Assembly: GCA_903822375.1 (NCBI GenBank)
Contig: CAIJOU010000823.1
Coordinates: forward strand, 1 to 8,916
Length of the DNA stretch: 8,916 nt
From: Candidatus Hydrogenedentota bacterium
GTDB lineage: Bacteria; Hydrogenedentota; Hydrogenedentia; Hydrogenedentales; CAITNO01
Direction: 5' to 3'
Every line of letters begins with the position of its first letter. Position 1 is the stretch's first letter. Position numbers and translations under genes: made by a program. The notes below the pieces were generated by a model. It was given only the letters and a program-made list of their open reading frames with translations, made no database searches and was not told the DNA's origin. This document shows, piece by piece, positions 1 to 6,220 of this stretch.

Positions 1-49
1 GTAGGGCCCGGCCCCCTGCGGACTACGCCCTCCGGGTTCCGGGCCCTAC
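1..49. repeat. Inverted repeat (REP-like palindrome) at the window edge
   Basis: Positions 1-11 and 39-49 are perfect reverse complements (GTAGGGCCCGG / CCGGGCCCTAC), separated by 27 bases. The arms themselves contain the palindrome GGGCCC. The intervening segment is also GC-rich and partly self-complementary. Such a compact unit fits a dispersed intergenic palindrome (REP type) or a transcription terminator of a gene to the left of the window. No T-run follows on either side, so a classical intrinsic terminator is less likely. The repeat may extend past the window edge. Confidence 0.6.
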
Positions 50-487
50 GCGGGAGAGGCCGAAATCCGGGTCAACAGAAGACCCGCAAAAACACATGTT
101 GGGAACATCAGCTTTTGCAGAACTTGCGTTACACAACTTTCCATTCTTGTGGACGCCGCCATGGTCCTCTCGGCACGGGCGCCAGTGTACCGGGTGTTGA
201 AATCCGGCGAAGGATGGTTTTGTACCGTCGTGGCATGGCCACCTGACGAGTGAATATGGTGGGTTCGCTCGATAGAGACCGACTAGTTCGGCATACAAGG
301 TCAACGGACTTTTTGAAGGCGTGCTGCGCACCTTCTGGTGGAGTTCGCGAAAAACCCATGCAGTTCAAGGCAGAACGCATTGCGGAGTGAAAAGAACACG
401 ACGGACCGGAGATGGACCGGGGCGGCATCACAAAGTCCGTTGACCTAACCCCTCCCCCGTGAAAGTCGTTGCGCCGCAAAGAAATAG
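50..487. other. No supported gene; noncoding stretch left of the tRNA
   Basis: I see no convincing coding region here. The open frames on the minus strand lack a plausible start signal and consist of Arg/Ser/Pro-rich sequence typical of chance frames in GC-rich DNA. A 30-codon frame on the plus strand starts at 161 and ends at 253, but it has no Shine-Dalgarno sequence. Visible structure is limited to a small hairpin around 96-108 (ATGTT-GGG-AACAT) and the 15-bp inverted repeat reported separately at 298-446. Confidence 0.5.
298..446. repeat. 15-bp perfect inverted repeat bracketing 119 bases
   Basis: The left arm 298-312 (AGGTCAACGGACTTT) and the right arm 432-446 (AAAGTCCGTTGACCT) are perfect reverse complements. 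The 119 bases between them hold smaller palindromes, including one around 317-336 (GTGC/GCAC core) and TTCGCGAA near 345. No gene is supported inside. The unit lies about 40 bases past the CCA end of the tRNA-Leu, in its direction of transcription. It could be a small miniature element, a structured RNA segment or a recombination site; the sequence does not decide among these. I see no obvious target-site duplication next to the arms. Confidence 0.55.
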
Positions 488-574
488 TGGTGGGCGAGGA
501 GGGGCTCGAACCCTCATCCCCTTACGGGGAACGGATTTTAAGTCCGTCGTGTATGCCAGTTCCACCACTCGCCC
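488..574 (-). tRNA. tRNA-Leu (anticodon UAA), CCA end encoded
   Basis: On the minus strand the acceptor stem is GGGCGAG (568-574) paired with CTCGCCC (492-498), followed by discriminator A and an encoded CCA (488-490). The anticodon stem ACGGA/TCCGT encloses the loop CTTAAAA, so the anticodon is TAA (DNA positions 538-540), which reads UUA/UUG leucine codons. A long variable arm (TTCCCC/GGGGA type) and a T arm with loop TTCGAGC complete a class II leucine tRNA. At 87 nt including CCA, its length is normal. The gene points away from the primase-polymerase. tRNA genes are common integration targets, but its 3' half faces left, away from the integrase on the right. I found no second copy of its 3' end in the window. 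Confidence 0.97.
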
Positions 575-612
575 GGGGAGAGAAACGCGCAACAAAACAT
601 GGGCTTTGCGTG

Positions 613-642
613 AGTATAGCACAGCCTTCGCGGAGGTGTGGA
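613..642 (-). promoter_or_regulatory. Candidate promoter of the tRNA-Leu gene
   Basis: On the minus strand, TATACT (613-618) is a good -10 hexamer. TCCACA (637-642) sits 18 bp upstream and matches four of six bases of TTGACA. Transcription would start near 606, about 30 nt before the mature 5' end at 574, which is reasonable for a processed tRNA precursor. Based on consensus matching only. Confidence 0.5.
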
Positions 643-691
643 AGAGGAGAGATGCACCGGAGCAGGCGGGCTCCATCTGGGCCACCTCCGC
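630..691. repeat. 9-bp inverted repeat in the divergent promoter region
   Basis: GCGGAGGTG (630-638) and CACCTCCGC (683-691) are perfect reverse complements separated by 44 bases. The left arm overlaps the proposed -35 side of the tRNA promoter. No protein gene is supported between the tRNA and position 968. A long open frame runs through this stretch in phase with the primase-polymerase, but its residues here do not look like protein sequence. The repeat may be a transcript hairpin or a regulator site. Confidence 0.35.
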
Positions 692-888
692 ACGGCGATG
701 CAGCGCAAAGAAATGTGCAGGGCGTTGCGCATCGACCGAACGAAACCACCCGGCCCGGACCCGGCCCGGAGCCACCTGTCGCGAGAAGGGGGTGTCCCGA
801 TGGGGAGGTCGCCAGTGCCCGCAGGTCGCGCCGCCGGGCAGGTCCGGTCCGGCACGCGGACGGTAGTCTTCCGCTGGGAGGAGCCCTT

Positions 889-944
889 TTGCATCCGACA
901 CGCGTTTGCCCTATCCTCCTGTGGACGCCGGACAGACTTGTCTG
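889..944 (+). promoter_or_regulatory. Candidate promoter with operator-like palindrome for the primase-polymerase gene
   Basis: TTGCAT (889-894) and TATCCT (912-917) are separated by exactly 17 bp, giving a modest sigma-70-type promoter with transcription expected near 924. Immediately downstream, CAGAC-TT-GTCTG (933-944) is a short inverted repeat that would lie over the start of the transcript, where a repressor could act. The start codon is at 968, so the leader would be about 45 nt. Hexamer matches are partial (3/6 and 4/6), so this is a proposal from spacing and position. Confidence 0.35.
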
Positions 945-967
945 ACGTCGAAGCGGAAGGTGCTGGA

Positions 968-3958
968 ATGGGAATCGTCAGAGAGCTGGAAGAGATGGGT
1001 ATCGTGCTGGGGCCGCCGAACGCGCAGGGGGTCGCCCACGGTCCCTGCCCGGAGTGCGGCGGCGAGGACCGCTTCGCCGTCTGGGTGGACAAGAACACCT
1101 TCAACTGCAACCAGTGCGGCATCAAGGGCGGGCTTAGGAAGTTCCTCGAAATCGTCAAGGGACTCAGCCCGGAGGAAGCGGCGGCCAAGGCGCGCGAGTG
1201 CCCGGCGGAGGAACGTGCGGAGGTGTTCGAGGAGAACCCGAACGAGATAGTCGATCCCGCCAAGTGGACGAGGTTCGTGCGCGAGCAGGTCGAGAGCGGC
1301 GAGGAGCGGCTCCGGAAAGACCCGGATGCCATGGAATGGCTGCACCGGGAGCGCGGCCTCACCCCCGAGACTGTGGGCAAGCTGCGCCTGGGTCTGGTCA
1401 GGGACTTCGGGTGGATGTGGCGGGACCGCTGTGGCCTGCTGCCGTACCAGAGGAGGGACGGCCACTGGGTCAAGCAGTTCACCCTGCCCGACGGCATCCA
1501 GATCCCCTACTACCCTGCCGAGGGTCCCCCCGTGGCACTGCAGGTGCGCTGCTGGGAGGACAAGGGACAGGGCCGATACCGCTTCCTGCCGGGCTCGCGC
1601 CTGGAGGCGGTGGTCATCAGCTTCCGGCCCCCGGCGCGGACAGATACCGTCGTGGTCGTGGAGAGCCTGCTGGACGCGGCGCTCATCCACCAGGAGTCGG
1701 CTGTCCCGGTCGTGGCGCTGGGCGGCACCAATGCCCCGCTGGGCGATGCGGCGCTGGAGGCAGTCAAGAACGCCACGCTCGTGCCGCTGGTCATGGACAA
1801 CGACGACGCGGGGCGCAAGGCGGCCAGAGCCTTCGAGGCCGGGTTCCCCAACACGGTCGCATGCTTCGTTCCGGACAGTCCCGACGGAGAAGTGCAGAAG
1901 GATGTCACGGAAGCGTGGCGGCGGGGAATGCCCGTGGACAAGTTCATCACCGCGGCCATCCGCCGCACGGCCAAGATAATCAGGGAGCGCCAAGCCGATG
2001 CCCCCCAGCCGGCCATCAGGACAGCGCCCGCGCCCCGTGCCGACAGCGCACCGCCCGCACCGGCCCCGGTCGGGCCGCACGTGGTCCAAACTGCGCCACC
2101 TGCCGAGACCGCGCCGCCTGCACCGACTCCCGCTGCTTCCCGCGAGCGGACCTACCATCACATCACCGACCCAAACGAGGCCGCCGCCGAGGTCCGGCGC
2201 ATCGCGGCAGAGAACGACACGCTGGGCGTCGCTATCGAAACGGCCAAGCTGCCCGAACACGCCGACCACCCGAAGGCAGGCACCAACCCTCACCTGTCAC
2301 CCATCCGGCTGGTGCAAATCTGCGGACGGCGCGGGGACGCCATCCTCGTGGACGGACCGGCCTGCGGCGGCGAGCTGGGCGCGATACTTGCCCCGCTGCT
2401 GGGACGCAGGCTGGTGGCGCACGACGGCGTCCGCCTCATGGAGCACCTCCTCCATGCGGGGGTGCCGGTGGGCACCGTCGAGTGCACGATGCTCATGTGG
2501 AACGCGCTGACGAACGAGGTCTCGAATGCGAAGGACCCGACCGGCCCAAAGCGCGCGGCTCTCGGTCTGGAGAGCGTGCTGCACCGGTCCATCGGCGTCG
2601 AGCTCGGCGGGGCCGGGAAGAAGGACGACTGGGGCTGCGAGACGCTGCCGGAGGCGCTGCTGGCCCTCGCGGCGGGGCGCGCACTCCACCTCGTGCAACT
2701 GGCCGACGCGCTCACCAGCCGACTCCGCATGCAGCGGCTGGAGCCGGTCTACCTGCGCATGCGCGATGCCCAACGCGCCGTGGCCCGCCTGGAGCTGCGC
2801 GGGTTCGGCTTCGATGCTGCGGCGCACACGACGCTGGTCGCCCGGTGGCGGGCGAAGGCGGAGCCCCTGGAGCGGCAGGTGCGCGCAATCATGGGGGCGG
2901 ACATCAACCTCGACTCGGACCCGCAGAGGAGCGAGTGGCTGCGGGCCGCGCTGCCCCAAGACCGCGTCGAGGCGTGGCAGAAGACGCCCGGAGGGCTGCT
3001 GAGCACGGCGGCGGACGTGCTGGAGGCGAACGCGGACCTGGAGGCGGCGTCCCTGCTGCTCCAGCTCGGCAAACTGCAGGACCCCCTGTCCAAGTACGGC
3101 GACACGCTGGCGTCCTTCGCCAGCCCGGCGACGGGGCGAATCCACGCCAGCTTCCACCTGACCGGCGCCGTCACGGGGCGCATGTCCAGCAGCGACCCCA
3201 ACCTGCAGTCCATCCCGCGCGACGCTGAGGTGCGCCGACTGTTCCCGGCCGGAGCCGGACGGGCGCTGGTGGGTGCCGACTTCAGCCAAATCGACCTGCG
3301 CGTGGCGGCCCTGCTGTCGGGGGACGAGGCCATGCTCGACGCCTACCGCGAGGGCGCGGACCTGCACCGGCTGACCGCGTCCCGCGTGCTCGGCACCCCC
3401 CAGGAGGCGGTCAGCAAGGAGCAGCGGCAGATGGCCAAGGCGGTGGGCTTCGGCACACTCTACGGTCAGGGGGGCAGGGGGCTGTGCGGCTACGCCAAGA
3501 GCACCTACGGCGTCGAGCTGACGCTGGAGGAGGCCACCAGCTTCCAGCGGGGCTTCTTCGCGGCCTACCCTCGGCTGGGGCGGTGGCGCGACGAAACGGA
3601 GAGGATGGCCCGGTCGAGGCGTCCCGCGCGGACGAAAGGCGGAAGGGTGCGCTCCTTCGCGGACGGCGAGCAGAGTGTCTTCCCGAAGAGCCTGAACACG
3701 CCCATCCAGGGCACGGCCGGTGAAATCATGCTCCGGGCGCTGGCGCTGGTGGACGAGCGGCTGGAGCCGCTGGATGCTTTCATCGTCAACACCGTGCACG
3801 ACGACATCCTGGTTGAGTGCGCGCAGGCGGAGACGGACAGGGTGGCCGACGCCCTTCGGGAGTGCATGTCCCAGGCTTTTCTGGAGATGTTCCCCGGCGC
3901 GCCGACGGTCAATCTGGTCGAGTGCGGCGCAGGCAGTAACTGGGCCGAGGCCAAGTAG
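968..3958 (+). CDS. Primase-polymerase fusion: zinc finger + Toprim primase + degenerate 3'-5' exonuclease + family A DNA polymerase
   Basis: A 996-residue multidomain replication protein. Residues C27, C30, C47 and C50 form a CX2C-X16-CX2C zinc ribbon of the primase type. Residues about 100-330 are DnaG-like, with a Toprim domain: E232 in TVVVVES, D277/D279 in MDNDDAGRKA, and D312. A Pro/Ala-rich linker covers about 343-392. Residues about 395-590 align with the Pol I proofreading domain but lack nearly all catalytic acids. Residues about 590-996 are a family A polymerase: TGR motif at 736-738, motif A D771, motif B R820/K824/F828/Y832 with Pol I spacing, motif C H944-D945-D946. There is no 5' nuclease or helicase domain. 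The start at 968 follows GGAAGG at short spacing and begins just before the zinc finger; the frame is open further upstream but without protein-like sequence. Probable role: making primers and extending them on the element's own DNA. Domain calls are firm; the biological role is inferred. Confidence 0.9.
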   Translation: MGIVRELEEMGIVLGPPNAQGVAHGPCPECGGEDRFAVWVDKNTFNCNQCGIKGGLRKFLEIVKGLSPEEAAAKARECPAEERAEVFEENPNEIVDPAKWTRFVREQVESGEERLRKDPDAMEWLHRERGLTPETVGKLRLGLVRDFGWMWRDRCGLLPYQRRDGHWVKQFTLPDGIQIPYYPAEGPPVALQVRCWEDKGQGRYRFLPGSRLEAVVISFRPPARTDTVVVVESLLDAALIHQESAVPVVALGGTNAPLGDAALEAVKNATLVPLVMDNDDAGRKAARAFEAGFPNTVACFVPDSPDGEVQKDVTEAWRRGMPVDKFITAAIRRTAKIIRERQADAPQPAIRTAPAPRADSAPPAPAPVGPHVVQTAPPAETAPPAPTPAASRERTYHHITDPNEAAAEVRRIAAENDTLGVAIETAKLPEHADHPKAGTNPHLSPIRLVQICGRRGDAILVDGPACGGELGAILAPLLGRRLVAHDGVRLMEHLLHAGVPVGTVECTMLMWNALTNEVSNAKDPTGPKRAALGLESVLHRSIGVELGGAGKKDDWGCETLPEALLALAAGRALHLVQLADALTSRLRMQRLEPVYLRMRDAQRAVARLELRGFGFDAAAHTTLVARWRAKAEPLERQVRAIMGADINLDSDPQRSEWLRAALPQDRVEAWQKTPGGLLSTAADVLEANADLEAASLLLQLGKLQDPLSKYGDTLASFASPATGRIHASFHLTGAVTGRMSSSDPNLQSIPRDAEVRRLFPAGAGRALVGADFSQIDLRVAALLSGDEAMLDAYREGADLHRLTASRVLGTPQEAVSKEQRQMAKAVGFGTLYGQGGRGLCGYAKSTYGVELTLEEATSFQRGFFAAYPRLGRWRDETERMARSRRPARTKGGRVRSFADGEQSVFPKSLNTPIQGTAGEIMLRALALVDERLEPLDAFIVNTVHDDILVECAQAETDRVADALRECMSQAFLEMFPGAPTVNLVECGAGSNWAEAK

Positions 3959-3967
3959 TCCCGCAGG

Positions 3968-4217
3968 GCAAACTCCGCAGGCTCCGCCGATGCTCCGCAG
4001 GACCGGTGCGCCCGAAAGTCCATGCGCGGCAAGGGGTCGGGGGCAAACGTGCCAAACTCCGCAAACTTCCCCCGGCCCCAAAGGGCCAGCAGGATGTGAA
4101 ATCTCTGCCCACCGGGCAAACTCTGCAAGCGCCGCTGGCGCTGTGTCCGTGCGGTGCGCCCCGAAGTCCAAATGCTGCAACGAAATGGAGGCAAACGCCG
4201 CAAACTCAGCAAACTCC
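3968..4217 (+). repeat. Iteron-like 9-bp repeats (GCAAACnnn) within a 148-bp tandem duplication
   Basis: Runs of the 9-mer GCAAACTCC and variants occur head to tail: 3968-3985 (one good copy, one degenerate), 4043-4069 (three: GCAAACGTG, CCAAACTCC, GCAAACTTC), 4116-4133 (two) and 4191-4217 (three: GCAAACGCC, GCAAACTCA, GCAAACTCC). The spacing from 3968 to 4116 and from 4043 to 4191 is exactly 148 bases. The sequence between also matches imperfectly (GGTGCGCCC...GAA.GTCCA in both units, then GGCCCC), so the whole block is a diverged tandem duplication whose best-conserved parts are the 9-mers. The period is not a multiple of three across the duplication and small indels are present, which argues against coding. 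Confidence 0.75.
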
Positions 4218-4333
4218 CCGGCCCCCATGTGGAAGGAACATCCCGTCCCCCTCTCACCATGCGAAGGTCATCCCATCCAGACCGCCACGGCGGAAAAGGA
4301 AGGACCGCCGGACGGGAGACTCTCCCACCCCCG

Positions 4334-4518
4334 CTCGGTGAAGATGATGAATCCCCTCCCCTTATCCCACACAGCAAAGAGCGGAGCAAATACACATCCC
4401 CACACACATGCACATACAGAAGCCATCTGGGCACCCCTTCGGCGAAGAAGATGAACCCGCCCCCATGATTCCACACAGCAAAGAGCGGAACGAGTGCACA
4501 TCTCCACACACAGAAGCC
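4334..4518 (+). repeat. Two-copy tandem repeat, 104-bp period
   Basis: The segment CACACAGCAAAGAGCGGA occurs at 4368-4385 and again at 4472-4489, 104 bases apart. Flanking similarity extends on both sides: CGGTGAAGATGATGAA versus CGGCGAAGAAGATGAA upstream, and a CACATCCCCACACACA...GAAGCC segment downstream, where the second copy lacks about 10 bases. The first copy is roughly 4334-4423 and the second 4438-4518. Base composition is noticeably richer in A and CA runs than the rest of the window. No gene is supported across it. Confidence 0.75.
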
Positions 4519-4586
4519 CCTGTGCCGATGCACACCGGCCCCCTCTGCTGGGGCGGCATCCACCCCCTCTTTCCCCGACCCCGCAC

Positions 4587-4698
4587 GGAGTTTGCTGTGT
4601 TTGCTGTGTTTGCTCCGAAATGGCCATTTTCCAAGGGAAAACGGCATTTTTTGCCTTGCGGGCAGGCGTCACCCCGCTGCGGTGTTTGCGGTGTTTGC
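4587..4698 (-). repeat. Inverted iteron-like 9-bp repeats flanking an A/T-rich palindrome
   Basis: In the opposite orientation to the left-hand set, GGAGTTTGC, TGTGTTTGC and TGTGTTTGC follow each other at 4587-4613, and GGTGTTTGC occurs twice at 4681-4698. The first copy is the exact reverse complement of the left-hand 9-mer GCAAACTCC. Between the clusters lies TTTTCC-AAG-GGAAAA (4627-4641, extendable to 9 bp per arm with one mismatch) followed by a CATTTTTTGCC run, the most A/T-rich spot nearby and a plausible site of easy strand opening. A single further TTTGC stands near 4724-4728. Confidence 0.7.
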
Positions 4699-4728
4699 TC
4701 GAAGGTCAGGCGCGGGTCGTCTCTTTGC

Positions 4729-4944
4729 TCACCGGCCCCGCCAGGCCCGCCAGCGGGCAGCCGCTTGCTCCAGCCGCGACACGGGGAGCAGCAAGGCCCA
4801 CACAATCACGGCCAGAAGGCAGACCTGCACCAGAAGCACGAGAAGAAGTCGTGCCGCGACTTCGGCCATCGGGTGGGCGTCAAGATAGCGCGTCGGGCCA
4901 AGGGTCCACATTTGGACAATCATCTCCATCATGGCGGGGGGCAT
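4729..4944 (-). CDS. Small single-pass membrane protein of unknown function
   Basis: A 71-residue frame from ATG at 4944 (alternative in-frame ATGs at 4932 and 4929). Residues about 33-55 form one hydrophobic segment (ARLLLVLLVQVCLLAVIVWA), followed by a basic, Arg-rich tail ending in RAWRGR; the positive-inside rule puts the C-terminus in the cytoplasm. AGGA lies four bases before the first ATG. The leader (4949-4965) matches 16 of 17 bases of the leader of the integrase gene (6228-6244), including its CCCAACCCACTG segment and a following C6 run. In the integrase the start codon directly follows that run, which would favour 4932 here. The gene is separated from the upstream integrase by a terminator-like hairpin. 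I do not recognise the family; a holin-like or other small accessory role is possible but unproven. Confidence 0.5.
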   Translation of the reverse strand: MPPAMMEMIVQMWTLGPTRYLDAHPMAEVAARLLLVLLVQVCLLAVIVWALLLPVSRLEQAAARWRAWRGR

Positions 4945-4963
4945 CCTTTCCTGCAGTGGGTTG

Positions 4964-5008
4964 GGAAAAGAAGGGCCGCCGTCGCCCCGCGCGGAGCGGG
5001 ACGGCCCT
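4964..5008 (-). terminator. Intrinsic terminator after the integrase gene
   Basis: On the minus strand, 22 bases past the integrase stop, AGGGCC (5003-5008) pairs with GGCCCT (4972-4977), and an inner CCCGC/GCGGG pairing (4986-4990 with 4996-5000) continues the stem. The hairpin is followed by TTCTTTTCCC, a short pyrimidine/T-rich tract. Stem, position and tail together fit a Rho-independent terminator, with a mediocre T-run. Confidence 0.6.
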
Positions 5009-5029
5009 CCAGTGCTCAGGCGGGTCTGG

Positions 5030-6220
5030 TCAGTGGGCACCACCCGTAATGCTGGTGGCGACGCTCTCCGTGGCGTTGCGCAACGTCTGGTCCGCGAGGT
5101 GGGCGTAGCGTTGTGTCATTGTACTAGATGAGTGGCCAAGTAATTTTTGCACATCGTACAAGCTCGCGCCCGCGTTGACCGCCAAACTGGCGAAGCTGTG
5201 GCGCAGGTCGTGGATGCGGAGGTCGGCAATGCCGAGCTTCTCGCACAGCCTGTGGAAGGCGTTGGTCGGGCACACAATGGGCGCGTTGCGGAAGTGACCA
5301 GGAAAGACGTACGGGTGCCCGTCCTTCCGCAGCACCTGCATCTCGTCGCGCAGCACTTCCAGAGCAAGGCTGTTGAGCAGGACCGTGCGGGTCTTGCCGT
5401 TCTTCGTCTTGTTTAGGAAGACTGTCGCGTTGTCCAGATTGACCCGGTCCCAGGAGAGGCCCATCGCCTCACCGCGCCGCATGCCCGTGAAGAGCAGGAA
5501 GCGCAGCAGTCCGGAGATGGCGCGGTTGGGCCACGTCTCCAGCTCCTTGAGCACCCGCACGATTTCGTCGCTTGTCAGGTACCGCTCGCGGGCATTGTTC
5601 TCCCGGAACTTCTTCATGCCGACCATCGGATTGCGCTCCAGGTACGACCACTGCACGGCGAGGTTGAGCATGCGCATGAGCACGGCGAAGTAGCGGTTGG
5701 CCGTCGCTGGGGCGCGCCGCTTGTGCACGCCGTCCAGGGCGGCGACGATGTCGCGCGTGGTAATCTCAGTGAGACGCCGCTTGCCAAACGCCGGTATGAA
5801 CACCTTGTGGATCTTCTGCTCGTCGTCGCGCCAGCTCCGCTTCCGGCTTTTCGCATACGGGAGATAGGTGGATAGCGAATACTCCTGGAACGTGGGCACT
5901 GCGGCCTTCGCGGCCCGCTCCGCCAGCGGGTCCACGTCGCGGGCAATCATCGCCCTGAACTCGTGCGCCCGCAGGCGCGCGTCCTTCACGGTGACGCTCG
6001 GGAACGGCCCGATGCGGATGCACCGCTTGCGGCCGAGCAGGCGGTAGCGCAGGTGGAAGGTCTTCGTCCCTGTGCGGCCAACGAAGATCTTCAACCCTGG
6101 GACGAGGTCGTCTGAGATTTCCTTGTCGGTGCTGGCGCTGTCGGCGGGATTCGGGGGCAGCGCCTCGATGGCCCGGTCGGTGAACCGGAACCGGGTGGGG
6201 GTGGATTGGTCGGTGGCCAT
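5030..6220 (-). CDS. Tyrosine recombinase (integrase) with N-terminal arm-binding domain
   Basis: A 396-residue site-specific recombinase. Residues about 10-100 match the arm-type DNA-binding domain of P4-like integrases (LVPGLKIFVGRTGTKTFHLRYR..., then IGPFPSVTVKDAR...A), about 110-200 the core-binding SAM-like domain (FGKRRLTEITTRDIVAAL...), and about 220-390 the catalytic domain. All catalytic residues are present: R248 (TGMRRGE), K273 (NKTKNGK), H337 and R340 (HDLRH), H363 (LLGHSS) and nucleophile Y372 (QRYAHL). The ATG at 6220 is preceded by GGAGGAG at good spacing; the frame stays open upstream, but that part is hairpin-rich noncoding DNA and not family sequence. It would integrate and excise the surrounding element. 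No attachment core could be identified in the window, and the only tRNA lies over 4 kb away with its 3' end facing away. A terminator follows. Confidence 0.97.
   Translation of the reverse strand: MATDQSTPTRFRFTDRAIEALPPNPADSASTDKEISDDLVPGLKIFVGRTGTKTFHLRYRLLGRKRCIRIGPFPSVTVKDARLRAHEFRAMIARDVDPLAERAAKAAVPTFQEYSLSTYLPYAKSRKRSWRDDEQKIHKVFIPAFGKRRLTEITTRDIVAALDGVHKRRAPATANRYFAVLMRMLNLAVQWSYLERNPMVGMKKFRENNARERYLTSDEIVRVLKELETWPNRAISGLLRFLLFTGMRRGEAMGLSWDRVNLDNATVFLNKTKNGKTRTVLLNSLALEVLRDEMQVLRKDGHPYVFPGHFRNAPIVCPTNAFHRLCEKLGIADLRIHDLRHSFASLAVNAGASLYDVQKLLGHSSSTMTQRYAHLADQTLRNATESVATSITGGAH

Larger units (their letters stand above)
3959..4728. other. Repeat-rich convergent intergenic region, candidate replication origin
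   Basis: This 770-bp stretch lies between the plus-strand primase-polymerase and the minus-strand genes and contains no gene I can support; the open frames are short, repeat-driven and lack ribosome binding sites. It holds two oppositely oriented sets of 9-bp-periodic repeats (3968-4217 and 4587-4698), two tandem duplications (148-bp and 104-bp periods) and a local A/T-rich palindrome (4627-4641) between the right-hand repeat clusters. Iterons plus an easily melted stretch next to a replication gene is the usual layout of plasmid-type origins. That function is inference. Confidence 0.5.

Noticed and set aside
161..253. 30-residue plus-strand frame (MVLSARAPVYR...)
   Set aside because: No Shine-Dalgarno sequence, very short, and no recognisable family; left as noncoding.
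432..449. Integron attC-like core (ACCTAAC fits RYYYAAC) at the edge of the 15-bp inverted repeat
   Set aside because: The paired GTTRRRY core is missing at the required position, and the arm geometry does not fit an attC site.
638..967. Upstream extension of the primase-polymerase frame
   Set aside because: The residues are Arg/Gly/Pro-rich chance translation over the promoter region; the zinc finger begins just after the ATG at 968, which has a plausible ribosome binding site.
2297..4228. 643-residue minus-strand frame opposite the primase-polymerase
   Set aside because: It is the antisense shadow of a GC-rich coding gene; its FAEFAAFA-type N-terminus comes from the 9-bp repeats.
4361..4372. 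DnaA-box-like TTATCCCACACA in the candidate origin
   Set aside because: It needs an extra C relative to TTATCCACA, and the matching position in the second copy of the 104-bp repeat is not conserved.
3959..4728. CRISPR array as an explanation for the repeats
   Set aside because: Repeat units are 9 bp with no unique spacers of constant length, and no cas gene is nearby.
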